The translations under genes were made by a program, and so were the position numbers. DNA of 64,000 nucleotides from Mesostigma viride (taxonomy: Eukaryota; Streptophyta; Mesostigmatophyceae; Mesostigmatales; Mesostigmataceae): assembly GCA_009746045.1 (NCBI GenBank), contig RPFO01000213.1, forward strand, positions 11,678,553 to 11,742,552. The letters run 5' to 3'. The first letter of the stretch is position 1. Each line of letters opens with the position of its first letter. The notes under the pieces were generated by a model. It did no database searches. It had not been told where the DNA came from and saw nothing but the letters and a program-made list of their open reading frames with translations. This document shows, piece by piece, positions 43,511-54,442 of this stretch.

Positions 43511-44220
43511 TAACTAATTAAACTTGTGCTCCCGTTGGGGAGTCACGGAGCTTTAACCCCGATGGATGCATGGATGGGTACACGCAATCCTACCGGTCTA
43601 TTCTATCTAGATACAAAACAATCCTACTCTACATCTATTGTGCCCTAGACCCTAGGGGTCTTGCCTAGCATGCAAGTCCCGCGTTTGCACTCACGCGGGT
43701 GCTTCCCCACTGGAGGCCGGGGGGGGTCGGATTGATTATAGACACGTGACTGCGTCACGTGAGCACAAGTCCTCAGTGAGAGGGGAACATGGGATGGAAT
43801 GGATTATGTAAGCTATCTAGGTCCTAGTCAATTACACGGTTGTGCATGGGCACCACGGCCCGAATCGCTAGCTGTATGAATGCCATACGCGGTCACACGC
43901 GGAGCCCCCACAGACCATGGGGGTGGCCTCCTTCATCACTACATACTTGCCATGCATCTATCCTTGCGTACCATCATCTGCCTCCATATTACAGACAAAC
44001 CAGGAGCCGGGCTGCCCGGGTGTGAGCCCGTCTCGTCTAGGGCCGGTAAAACATGTCCAATGATGCCGAGTCTATCACGAAAAGTCCACGGGTGGTGGCC
44101 CTGCCGCGCGCGGCCTGGGGCACGCCAGGTGAGGACATAATGGGGGGGGGCGGATGCCGGGCCGGTGACAAGAGTGATCGAGCTTGCAGCCGCTCGGCCC
44201 GGGTGCGCTGCCGGCGCTCT
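43511..44220 (-). mobile_element. LINE-C and LINE-A 3' ends, adjacent
   Basis: 43511-43730 repeats the LINE-C 3' end of 13.25-13.45 kb (hairpin TGCTCCC-GTTG-GGGAG, then ACCGGTCTA and CCTAGGGGTCTTG blocks). 43743-44140 is a LINE-A 3' end beginning with the perfect hairpin CACGTGACTGCGTCACGTG. It includes the uninterrupted site corresponding to the LINE-B insertion target at 18.4 kb. Confidence 0.65.
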
Positions 44221-44224
44221 TAAA

Positions 44225-45295
44225 AAATTAAATTAAATTATAACATGTCTCCGTTGGGAGATCATGTAGCACATATTCCAGGTTGGATGGGTGGTGTGGA
44301 GGAAGCCGCGTAATCGAACTAACCTAACTCTAAGCTATATCTACTAGTTGTAGTTAGAATGCTGTTAGGTAAATGTAGTATGTAGCCAATATAGATAGAT
44401 TAGACCGGTAGGAATGTTGCAGCCATCCATCCATCCATCGGGGTTAATGCTCCGTGACTCCCCAACGGAAGCACGAGTCTAATTAATTAATTAATTAATT
44501 ATATCTACTAGTCTAGAAAAGCCTATCTACGCTACTCATCAAAACGGCTCCTCCTCTTGGGGGGAGGCGGCTTGCCCACAGGGGCTGGCGTGTGCGCCTT
44601 GACAATCTTCTTCCACCGCGTCTTGTCCTGCATGGCAGTCCAAAGACGGGAGAGAGAGTGGATGCAGTACTCAAACTGGGCTGGGACCACTAGCTAGGTC
44701 GTCCAGCAACATCTGGGTATAATAGGTCATGTCATGTTTCCCTACCCTTTTAGGAATGTTCTTGGGGCCAGGCCAGGTCAAAATATGCCGCCCTGGTTGG
44801 CCGAGCCGCGCTGGGGACCGGCCAGACCAAGGGCGGTGTTGACCTGGCTGGTGCGAGCAAGGTGTCCTACAAATGCTATCCTACGCTGCCTAATCTCATC
44901 CGAAATACGAGGCATACCGTGATACAAAGACTCTAATGACCTACGCTGAGAAAATTAACCCTACATTCAGGACCTGTCGGAGCATCCTGTAAACCGTGCC
45001 GTCTAGCTTGGCTGCCAGTGTTGCCGTGAGTGTCCATGCCTCGGCGCCATACGTGAGCACCGTGAGGACGAGGACCTTGAAGAGCATGCGCTTGCGGTGC
45101 TCGTCCAGGCCCTTGGAGCGCCAGTAGGTGTTGAGCGAACGGAGCTTGGCCCAGGTCAGGCCGATGCGGGTGTCCACATCGTCGGCAGTGTCAGGAAGCC
45201 AACTCCCCAACAGCTTGAAGCGGTCGCGGAATGGGACCTCCGTCCCGTCGAGCAGGCGCGGCAGCGGTGGACGACTGGAGGCCGGCGCTCTTGCT
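44225..45295 (-). pseudogene. LINE family B, 3' third of ORF2
   Basis: Read leftward: LLDGTEVPFRDRFKLLGSWL, RSLNTYWRSKGLDEHRKRML, VLTYGAEAWTLTATLAAKL, RSLESLYHGMPRISDEIRQ and GHLARTSQVNTALGLAGPQ, then the C-terminal tail (KKRG-type basic end before TAG) and the hairpin/AATTT tail at 44225-44245. It closely matches the plus-strand copy at 60.0-60.9 kb. Frames are broken near 44935 and again near 44790. The RT core is missing because the copy is 5'-truncated near 45295. Confidence 0.75.
44349..44499 (+). mobile_element. LINE-C 3' end inserted in LINE B, 13-bp TSD
   Basis: A 151-bp, 5'-truncated piece with ACCGGTAGGAATG, a (CATC)n run, the TGCTCCGTGACTCCCCAACG hairpin and a TTAATTAATT tail interrupts the LINE-B 3' UTR. 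The 13-bp target TATATCTACTAGT is present at 44336-44348 and 44500-44512. Confidence 0.85.
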
Positions 45296-45628
45296 TGGTC
45301 AGAGTAAATTCATACGCGATACGCGTCGTACGCGGCCCGAGGTGTATAATGTATAATACGCGGTGTATAATGTATTATATGCTGATCGTACGCTAACTCT
45401 TGAACTGAACCCCTTTTTTGGCATGTTCTCGAGCTAGGGTTCTTCAACATTCTGAGCACCCAAGCATGGTCTGCTGTTGTTTTTGCCATACATTTTGCCT
45501 ATACATGACATATATAGCATGACATTGGCATTGCCATCACTACCTAGAAATACGTTGCCTGCCTGCACTAACGGAATGATATACTCCAAAGACATGCCAC
45601 AAACTGGGCACTTTCAGGGCTAACCTCA

Positions 45629-46010
45629 AAAGTGAGGATCCGCATCATATCTTTGATAGACTTGCATGAGCAGGCACTCGGGCACCAGGAGTTCCTTCAA
45701 ACGGCTGTAAAAGTCCGCCCACTCCATCTTCTTCTCGTGGGCAATCCGGATCAAATCACGGACGGACGGCATTCCCGACGAGCCGTGTCCACTGAATCGC
45801 AACGTAGCAACGTGGTCGTTGTCCAGGAAACTCACTGCCTAATTCGCGTACCAGTACCCCAGGCCGTCATAGTAGTCCTTCTTCTCCGGGTCCTTGCTGC
45901 CGGGTGGCACTGCCGAGCTGAGCGGCTTGGGCAGCAAACGCATTGCCAATTCGTGCTGCTTTAATTGCTCATTTCCTTCTTGTCCTGTCCAGTCAGGACA
46001 ATGGCGTCAG
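45629..46010 (-). pseudogene. Fragment of an unidentified protein gene, one in-frame stop
   Basis: Read leftward from about 45960: LKQHELAMRLLPKPLSSAVP, DPEKKDYYDGLGYWYAN, a TAG, then VSFLDNDHVATLRFSGHGSS, MPSVRDLIRIAHEKKMEWAD and RLKELLVPECLLMQVYQRYD before a stop at 45626. Apart from the TAG the frame is open for about 115 codons with protein-like composition. A CAG precedes it near 45965, so it could be an exon. I do not recognise the family. Neighbouring sequence (GACATGCCACAAACTGGGC at about 45592) also occurs in the Mutator-like element at 39.15 kb, so a transposon origin is possible. Confidence 0.4.
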
Positions 46011-46065
46011 TCTCAGCGCTTGCCGCAGCTATAGCACGGCTACGAGCCATGGGAAAAAAAAATGT

Positions 46066-48034
46066 TTCATGTCCCACGTAGCTCCCACAAAAACCAGCAT
46101 CTTCATTAAAACAATAAGTGGAAGCATATACATGTGACACTATTGACATGCCCGGAGGCACGCCGTTCAAGGCCCTTCATGAAGTACGTTGCCCTAGAGG
46201 CAACCAAGACAAGGGTGGGTGGGTGGGGAGCAAAGAAAGAGGCCGACAAAACCAGCCAGAGCGGCTTTTAGTCGCAAAACCTCCCTTCTTATCCCTAGCT
46301 AACTGACGTCATTAAACCCTTATGTTCAGTGATGCTAGTAAGACGCTAACCGTACAGACCGGGGGTAGAATATCCCGAATCTGCACGGCTAGTATTAAAT
46401 AATGCGTAGGTTGTTCTTTTCAGGGGCACTGCACCTCACGCCCCGTTCCGCCCGGGTATAATCAACCCAAGCGCGGAACGCACATTTTATTTAATTCATT
46501 TTTCAACCATGCACTATACTGCATCTACTAATCACAAAAGCTCTAGCCAAACAGCTACGAGAAAACACTACGACCTATAAGCCGCTCATCCAGCGGCCTC
46601 TTACAAGTTCACGCATTCACGTATAGAAGAAACTCCGTTCAAAGAACCCCGATTCATGTCCCACGTGCGTAGCTCCCACAAAAACCAGCATCTTCATTAA
46701 AACAATAAGTGGAAGCATATACATGTGACACTATTGACATGCCCGGAGGCACGCCGTTCAAGGCCCTTCATGAAGTACGTTGCCCAATCACCCCCGCCCT
46801 GGCTTTCCCTTGAAGCCGCACTCCACCTTGCTCGTTGTCACAAGTGACCGCCCTGCCGCAAAACGGGAGCCCCCCCACATCGGGAGGCGTGTGCCCGGCG
46901 GCTGTGGATGCATGGCCAGGCCCAAAAAGGCCCAGCGCATTTGCACTGCGATTGCGCACAGCCAGCCTATCATGACCCCTCTCGGGGCCCCGAGTCGGTA
47001 CCGCTTTGGCCGTCTCCCCATAGACCCGGGGTGCTTCGAGAAAAAACGTGGACCTAGGCCCCGCCAGCCCGGATGCCCGAGGCCACAGCCCCAGGCACCT
47101 GGCTGAACGAGAGTCCGTTCAGCCAAGACCGCATTCCCCCCCGAGGTTTCTATGCGTGGGGAAAAAATTTCTAGCTTAGGCGCTTTTCCCATCGCCGTCC
47201 CCAGCCCCAACCACCCCCCCCTCGGCGGAAGGCAATTGCAAAGTTTGCTGGCCAGCAGCAATTTCCGAAGAAAAAGCCTCAGGCCGCGGACCGAGACACG
47301 GGTCGCCAGTGCCAGCCATCCGGCTCCAACCCGGGGTGCAAGCATCCCCAGGTACGGAGCACCAGCTCGCGCACTGGGCCGACCAAGCGACAGTTGAGCA
47401 CCTGTCACGGCACCCGGCCCACCAAAGACCCCAAGCTGGGGAAAGGTGCGGACCGGAGGTAATCATTTCCTTTTCTTTTAGTTAACCGAGCGAGGAACTA
47501 CGCCTGGCCGGTTAACAACTGGAAGTCTCACCACTGGCCAAGTGGCCGGTGCAACCAGTGCTTTTGGGATTTTGCTCCGCAGCACCCATAGCTGCGGCTG
47601 CCGCCGCAACGACAACGAGCAAAGAAAGAGGCCGACAAAACCAGCCAGAGCGGCTTTTAGTCGCAAAACCTCCCTTATCCCTAGCTAACTGACGTCATTA
47701 AACCCTTATGTTCAGTGATGCTAGTAAGACGCTAACCGTACAGACCGGGGGTAGAATATCCCGAATCTGCACGGCTAGTATTAAATAATGCGTAGGTTGT
47801 TCTTTTCAGGGGCACTGCACCTCACGCCCCGTTCCGCCCGGGTATAATCAACCCAAGCGCGGAACGCACATTTTATTTAATTCATTTTTCAACCATGCAC
47901 TATACTGCATCTACTAATCACAAAAGCTCTAGCCAAACAGCTACGAGAAAACACTACGACCTATAAGCCGCTCATCCAGCGGCCTCTTGTTCACGCATTC
48001 ACGTATAGAAGAAACTCCGTTCAAAGAACCCCGA
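46066..48034. repeat. Duplicated block A-B-A'-X-B'
   Basis: Block A is 46066-46195 and recurs at 46658-46786 (CCAGCATCTTCATTAAAACA, GCCCGGAGGCACGCCGTTC). Block B is 46218-46657 and recurs almost identically at 47617-48034 (GAGGCCGACAAAACCAGCC, GTAGAATATCCCGAATCTG). The pieces read A-B-A'-X-B'. The 830-bp GC-rich block X (46787-47616) stands where the first unit has about 20 bp of GGGT-rich sequence. Long minus-strand ORFs across X (206 codons) lack domains. Confidence 0.8.
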
Positions 48035-48047
48035 GTGATTAGTCCGT

Positions 48048-48115
48048 AAACACTATCGTATACGACAGTGTTTGGGTTCCCGCCAGAAACGGCGCGGCGC
48101 CGGTAGCGCCGCGCC
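48048..48115. other. Two adjacent hairpins downstream of the duplication
   Basis: 48048-48073 is a 26-bp near-perfect palindrome (AAACACT, TCGTATACGA, AGTGTTT). 48091-48115 is a perfect GC hairpin with arms GGCGCGGCGC and GCGCCGCGCC and loop CGGTA. They lie 17 bp apart at the right edge of block B'. Function is unknown. Confidence 0.7.
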
Positions 48116-48229
48116 ACTTCTGACGGAGGACACGTGTCCGGTGGGTCCGGAGACACTTAGGGACGAAGGTGGTGCATAGGTTTGGGGGGTATATTCGCCA
48201 TAGCCTGGTTATTTACAACGTGAATTGAG

Positions 48230-49430
48230 ACAGTATCACGTGACTTTGGCGGGAAATTTTCACTCGCGCGCGCGCGTATCGAGATATGGCTGCCGCAACG
48301 TGCCGTTATCACGGAAATTTTTGCGTCTCGCGGCCTGGGACGGTTCAGAATGTCGCTCAGAATGGCGATGCGCGTTTTTCGTAGGTCAGGCAATGATGGC
48401 CAGATTGGTAGGACTGGGAAAATACAGGTAGGAAAATACTGCCTTCTTGGTCGTCAGAGCCATATGAGTTATAGCTTACCATATTTCGATTTTCTCTGTA
48501 TGGCCGAGCAGTCTGCGCCAGCCCGAGCATCCAGGTTTGGTACGGGACATCTGCTGCAAGGTTTGCTGGGATTGCGGACGCGTTTGTAGGTCATATTTGC
48601 ACGGAATATCATCGTAGTAACCATAGCGGATGCATGCATGATGCGGCTATATGGCGGCCTATGCCTGTAGCGCACTAGTATGTGTGTGAGATATGAGGGT
48701 CCCGGCCAGCAGAATCCGGGCGGGACGTGAATGAGCCAGGTACGGCAACGTGTTTGCATGTTGTTTGCCGCGGAATACGCCTGCCATGCATTATAGTTGA
48801 CGAGTTTATTGGTGCAGCATTTAGCAAGCTTCCATGCCTGCTGTAAAGAGTGGTATCAGCTCTGTGAGTGCTCAGTTTCTGGCATTTCCTTAGAGTATAC
48901 CACCCCGTTAGTTCAGGTAGGCAACCCGTTTGCATTCCAGCACTTTTGCCAGTCTTTTGTAGCTTGTTATAATGCATTGCTGTGTTGCATGTCATCATAG
49001 ATGGCTGTCTATGCGCGCCTAACCCACACACGTATATGAGCGTGGTGCCATGTGCAAAACTCAATTCTGAGTGGCCCCCCCTAGGGTATGGAGATGCCTG
49101 AACTACCTTATAAAATTATCCAACCTTGACATTAATTGGTGTTTACAACCCTCCCCTGAAAAAAAGGGGGGGGTTGCATGGTGTGATGCATGAAAATGTT
49201 CGTCTTTTGTTCAACTTTGACTGAGAATATCATGCAACCCACTTTTGGGACTCAAGATATTATTGCATATTCTAAAAGCCCTTAAAGTGTAGATATTCCT
49301 GGCATCTTGGTTGAGGGTATTTGGAGTAGCGGTCTGGGAGTTATGATTTTTTTTCATTTTAGGGGGCCGGTATGAAAGTGCCAAAAATGGCTCTACGGAC
49401 TATGGGGTACAGAGTACGAGTTGAGAATGA
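48230..49430. mobile_element. Diverged inverted relative of the 38.4-kb element
   Basis: Read in reverse, it shares with 38630-39790 the stretches TCACGTGACTTT, GCGCGCG...GAGATATGGCTG, AAGCCCTT-AAGTGTAGAT and ATTTGGAGT. Terminal inverted repeats were not found, so its limits are approximate. No transposase is recognised. Confidence 0.5.
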
Positions 49431-50137
49431 CTTTGGAACTGTTTGGTTGCAATGGCTGCGGCCCCTTGGCCGCTGTTTATTGCTTTAATTTATACATTTA
49501 CAGCGTCAACCTTCTAGAGATGCCTAGAAAGCTTATCCTGCAACGTCGTTACAAGTATGGCAATGCAGTATGCGTTGTGCACATCAGCACATGGAACCTT
49601 CTAGACACCAGACGCTAAACTTAAGTCTGCCATGGTTATATCTTAACAACCCGTGGCAAGACTGCAACCATTGTGCATGGCAACCATTTTGGCCAACGAC
49701 ATGAGTCGCGCCAGATTAATTGTCCGCATCCAGGTAATCAACATCACGTGCGGCAAGCTGATATATTATTGCATAAAAGAAGACCGGGACAGAATAATGC
49801 ATACATTTATTTCAATGTGTCGTTCCGACAGTATTTTTCCGAGCCCTGCCCAGCAGCATTTGTAATGCTTTACAACTGTTTCCCCCTATGGTGACATCCC
49901 TGATGATGATCAGTATACTTACCTTTTTCATACCGGCTCCGTTCGTATATGCCAGATCGAGCTTCTCTCCCATGTGGGCCTCTCTCTCCAGTGTGAGGGC
50001 ACACCGGCGGTCACCTCTGTGGGGGGGAGGACAGTAATAATTTTATTTCTGTGCCCCGGGGCCTCAGTCATGTGTCCACTAGGGCTGGGAAGTCGTATTA
50101 ATTAATTATAATTAATTAATTTTAATTCATATGTACC
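49431..50137. other. Intergenic, no gene seen
   Basis: Only short ORFs. The right end runs into an AATTAATT-rich stretch and the LINE-A 3' hairpin (mutated in one arm, about 50138-50157). Confidence 0.4.
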
Positions 50138-50600
50138 GTATGTGACTGCGTCACGTGAGCATAAGTCCTCAGTGGGAGGGGAACATGGGATGGAATGGAT
50201 GGTGTAAGCTATCTAGGTCCTAGTTACAGGGTTGTCAGGCACCACGGCTCGAATTGCTAGCTATGAATGCCATGCGCGGTCACACGCGGAGCCCCCACAG
50301 ACTTGGGCCGGGTTGGCAAATACGGGTACGGGGTATAATACGCGGACCTAAAATACGCGTATTATACGTGGGGGGTGTAAAATACGCGGCGGTAAAATAC
50401 GCGACAGTTTTTGTGGTCCAATTGTCAGTCACCCAATTAGCACGCTCCTTGATGATGGTCATGCAGTTATTGCAACTGAAATTTGGTGTATATGCTTATT
50501 TATTAACATCTTCCATCAATTTATGCCCTGCAATCCTATCTGATTATGATTTGTTAAATGCTGGGGGGAGCAGACTGCAACGGGAACTGTAAGGAATCAA

Positions 50601-51203
50601 TTAATTAGTTAATTGTAAGGAAAGCCATCCACTATATAATGCATGAGAGGACATAAGACACAACTTCCGAGAAGGAGGGGTGACGTGCCCTCCTTTGTAC
50701 TGGATCATGCCGGCCACCATCTGCTTGAAAGAGGCGCTCTCAGCCGCATTGAAGGCAATGCCGTTCTCGATGAAAAATTCGGCAGCCAGCAGCTGGACAC
50801 CTTTCTCGTCGACGGGAACCAGCCATTTGGTGATGCTCAGCTGGCCTTTGCTGGGAACCGACGACAAGTCAGCCGGCGCAGCCCCTCCCATCTCCGCCAT
50901 TGCCCTGTTCAACTTGTGCTGCTTCTTGGCGTCTGACTTCTGCAACTTGTTGTTAGCAATCCTGAGAAACCTGCTCCGGATATTCGGTGGAATTTTGTCG
51001 CAGGGTAACATCCCTTCCCCTGCGATTCCGGCAAAGTGTGCACGGACTCGCAATACGCTGATTGCCCCCGCCCCGTATGAGAACTTCTTGTTGCAAAATG
51101 AGCAGAACGTATTCGACACAAACTGCGTTTTGTTACTAACAGCATCTGTGACTGCTTCTTTCTTCTCGAGAACCAAATCCCATTCAGGCCCTTTCTTCTT
51201 CAT
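50601..51203 (-). CDS. BED zinc-finger protein of hAT copy 2 (200 aa)
   Basis: ATG at 51203; an upstream GTG-opened extension of nine codons is not used. It is the same protein as in copy 1: BED-like FCSFCNKKFSYGAG and RVRAHFAGI, LPCDKIPPNIR, AEFFIENGIAFNAAESASFK. Differences cluster in two places: RIANNKLQKSDAKKQHKLNR against RMYNNKSQQSDAKKQHNLNR, and the last few residues. No catalytic domain. Both copies keep an unbroken frame of exactly the same length although everything else in this repeat field is frameshifted. Confidence 0.75.
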   Translation of the reverse strand: MKKKGPEWDLVLEKKEAVTDAVSNKTQFVSNTFCSFCNKKFSYGAGAISVLRVRAHFAGIAGEGMLPCDKIPPNIRSRFLRIANNKLQKSDAKKQHKLNRAMAEMGGAAPADLSSVPSKGQLSITKWLVPVDEKGVQLLAAEFFIENGIAFNAAESASFKQMVAGMIQYKGGHVTPPSRKLCLMSSHALYSGWLSLQLTN

Positions 51204-51444
51204 GGCTGCAAATCGAAAATGGCTGCACACTGTCGCACAGTCGCACTGGCCTCGTCGTCGCTATATTGCATTACACCGTCAGTAGCACAGCTGGCATTTG
51301 CTGGCATTATGCGTTATGTACCTAGTCCTAGCTGTCTCCTACCGGCCAAAGATTTTGCAAGGCTTGCGCTTTATGGAAAGAACTGTACGCATCTACTTCT
51401 AGTAGTAAAAAATCTCAAATGTGCAGTGAACGCGCCGCGCCCAG

Positions 51445-53220
51445 TGTTAATCAGCCGGCCGTCCTAAATTTAGGACTTGGTCCTAAAAAGTCCTAAGGTC
51501 ACTATAACCGAGCTACCGGGCAGGGGGGGTCACTATATGGTCCATACCCCTAGTGGACCGTGACCTCCAAGATGTACTCTACCCGTGATACCGGTACATC
51601 GTACCCGGATTCCGTACCGGGTACCGGGTAGATGCGCGGGAATGTACGTACCTCGACCAAAAATACAGAGATTTTGGGCCAAAAAAGTGGGTGCGGGAAT
51701 GATGTGCGGCGGATATGGCGACCTGACAAATATGGGCGGCATTTTCACGTGAGCTTATCGTTTTGGGCGCCCAGTAGCAAGAACGAAAGCTTGTTACTTA
51801 TGCTTAAAGGGTCTGAATTTGGTTACGAAATTATTTGCGTTTGCATGTGTAGCACGGCTGCTCAACATGAGTAGGTCACAGATCGCCTGCGCCCGGACGG
51901 TCGATTTTGAGCACAAACATGTCAGTGCGTGAGGAAACGTTGCCCGCACCAGGCCAGGCAGTTTTTGCGCTTGATTTTAATCGTAGTATAGAGTTTGGAA
52001 ACGGTATATCTGACAAGGGAGCGCCCGGGCCTGGGTGTTCTTGCCCGAAGTTTACTGTCGACCATTTTACAGAACGTCAAGGCTGGGTAGCGAGCGCACG
52101 TGACAGGACTTGTCTTTCGATATCTCTTGGGCCTAGAACAATGCTCCGGCGTGTCTTACGTTACTTTCGAACCATTTTGTAAGTTTGGCTGCGTTCTTGT
52201 GCCGGTAAGCTGGCTGGCTGCGGATATCCGCGATTCTTAATGCATCCACCTGGACGTGGTGACGTAACAAGCAGGTGTGTGCCGGGTTCTCTCTGTGGTT
52301 AGGTGTAAGGGGTAGCGTAGTCGTAGCAGTTAGTGCCAGCCGGCTACGCCTGAAAGACAGGACAGTTTCTGTGCATGCACATGGCTTACGTAGTTGGTTT
52401 ACGGCATGTACCTTCTATCGTCGCAATCTTCCTTGTTCGCTGCTGCTAAGTTACGCATGCTTCCCAGCTATGTTACGGTTGCGTTCATTATCAGCCATGG
52501 GCCCATTGCTTGCAGTTGTTCTAGCTGTTCTTGTGCTGCTTATATGTGATGCTTTTACAGCTCTCCCCCCCCCAAGAATGCATGCAAAGTGTGGCATGTC
52601 GGATAGTGCCCTTTAACAACTTCATCTGGCTGCTACCTGTGTAAGTTGCCATACAAATGTGGTGTCCTCTCCTTCCTGGGTGGTGGCCAGCATGCCCGTG
52701 ACATTAAACAAGCTATGGTATATGCTTAGAGAGAGTTTGCCGTAAGGGGTGGGTCATGTTCAAGCCAGGCAACCTCAGCAACCATACAACCTTATATTGC
52801 ATGATCTGCCCCATCTGTGACACCGTTAGGCACGCGTATATATACGTGCAGCCACAGCACGGTACGGCCTTGTTATACGCTGCCGCACCTCCCCAAGGCC
52901 GCGTAGGGTCCCGTGGGGCCCTGAGGATTGGTAAGAAGCTAATGGGACTGTGTGGGTGGCGTGGTGATGGGTGATATACATGGTGGTCCTAAAAAGTCCT
53001 AGTTTCAATTTTGGGCCATTTTTTTCGTTCGAGGTCTGCCATGGGGCAGGGCCAGTTTTGGTACTAAACGTCGTTATTTGAACCTAGGTCTTTGATAGAA
53101 ATTTAAAAACTATATTATTTCTCAGTGGCACAAATGCCAGGGTCAAATATTACTGTTTACATTATTAAATACGCATTCCCCAGCGTCCTAAATTTAGGAC
53201 TTTTTGCAGGCTTTTGGACA
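51445..53220. mobile_element. Insertion nested in hAT copy 2 (1776 bp)
   Basis: Absent from hAT copy 1. Both ends carry the palindrome GTCCTAAATTTAGGAC (about 51461-51476 and 53185-53200), and AGTCCTA repeats also flank the interior. The outer ends are TGTTAATCAGCC and, in reverse complement, TGTCCAAAAGCC. CCAG is found on both sides (51441-51444 and 53221-53224), either a 4-bp TSD or microhomology. Interior ORFs (51907-52182 and 52275-52616, +) have no recognisable domain. The element class is unknown. Confidence 0.6.
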
Positions 53221-53765
53221 CCAGAACCTGGGCACCGCGCCAGTGCCCGCTGCCCGCTGGTACCAACGAAAAATTCCAAGTCCAAACCGCGTATTCTGAA
53301 GTAAAGTACGCGTATATACGGCGGAGGCCTTCAGTGTACGTTTTCCCGTATTTTTGCGGCTCCGTACGGCGTACTGACCAACCCGGGACTTGGGGGTGGT
53401 CTCCTTCATCACTACTTGCCATCTATCCTTGCGAACCATCTGCAGCACCTCCATACAAAGAATTAACCAGGAGGCTGCCCGGGTGTGAGCCCGTCACGTC
53501 TAGCTAGGGTAGCACATGTCCGTGCCGAAAAGTCCACGGGTGGCGGCCCTGCCGCGCGCGGCCGGGGGCACGCCAGGTGAGGACATATCGCCCAGCCAGG
53601 CTGGGCGGGCTTGGTGTCAGCTAGTCTATCTGATGTGTCTATCTGATCTGTGCGGGCCAGGTACGCGCGCGCCCGGCTAGGCCCAGGTGCCTAGCTGTGC
53701 CTACTTAGAATGTGGGAAACATATAGGGCAAATCAGCGTACAAATCCAGAAATCCTCATTACTAA

Positions 53766-54431
53766 TGTGCAAATTACCAAAGGGGATGTAAGGGCCTTGC
53801 GCAGCATCTTGGTGATGTTGCCGTGGAGGCGTTGATCCAGCTCCTGCGTCAGTGTCCAGGTCTCGGCGCCGTAGGTCAGGATCGTCAGATCGAATGATGA
53901 CCTTGAAGAGGATATCACGCTTGACGAGCCGGGGTAGGGTGGGGTTGCTCCACCAGCGGTGGTGGTCATGGAGTTGCGCCCACGCGATGCCGATCCGTGT
54001 CGTCAGGTCGTCGTCGCAATCGGGAAGCCAACTGCACCGAGCAGCTTGAAGCGGCCTGAAGTAGGGTTACTAGCTAGACACTAGTTGACCTCGGTGTCAT
54101 CTAAGAGGCGGAGTGTGGGTGGGGGCCCTGCCATGCCGAGGGCCAGGGCCTCCGTTTTGGGGCTGATTTCTAGACCAACCGCCCGAGCCTCGAGCGCCAG
54201 GCAGTCCAGCCAAAGTTGGGTAGACTCCGGCTCCTCGATGAGCATGATGTCGTCGGCATAAATGAGGTCAGCTAGTAAATTCTGCTTGTTAGTCGGCCCC
54301 CCTTCCGTGTAGGAGTCTTGTCTAGCATGCCGCCCACGTGTGCAAACGCGCGGCTTCCCCACTGCATGCATGGGGGGTTGTTGTCCTCTATGACCTGGGC
54401 CCACTTGGCCTTGTGAATCATCTTTTTCCAA
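53766..54431 (-). pseudogene. LINE-A RT remnant joined to a LINE-C 3' piece
   Basis: Read leftward: a LINE-C-like tail (DDSQGQVGPGHRGQQPP) at about 54431-54300, then LIYADDIMLIEEPESTQLWL with ISPKTEALALGMAGP of LINE A at about 54270-54110. Further left come AETWTLTQELDQRLHGNITK (near 53850) and the C-terminal part. The catalytic YADD is intact but the frames are broken. Confidence 0.65.
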
Positions 54432-54442
54432 ATTACGGAAAA

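Larger units (their letters stand above)
50308..53386 (-). mobile_element. hAT-type element, copy 2 (3079 bp, 8-bp TSD, nested insert)
   Basis: The ends are CCGGGTTGG... and ...CCAACCCGG (9-bp perfect TIR, imperfect beyond). The 8-bp target GACTTGGG is directly repeated at 50300-50307 and 53387-53394. Without the nested insert at 51445-53220 the element is about 1.3 kb, the same size as copy 1, with high identity through the coding part. The same AATACGCGTATT-type subterminal motifs are present. Confidence 0.87.
50138..53765 (-). mobile_element. LINE-A 3' fragment split by a hAT element
   Basis: 50138-50299 and 53395-53765 are the two halves of one LINE-A 3' region, in the order seen uninterrupted at 18.2-18.4 and 43.7-44.1 kb. 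The hAT element at 50308-53386 was inserted into the sequence GACTTGGG of this fragment. Confidence 0.75.

Noticed and set aside
46788-47408. 206-codon minus-strand ORF in block X
   Set aside because: GC-driven open frame with no recognisable domain; other frames are also open across the same stretch.
48048-48130. Helitron 3' end
   Set aside because: A hairpin followed by CTGA is present, but the base after it is not T and no Rep/helicase or matching 5' TC end was found.
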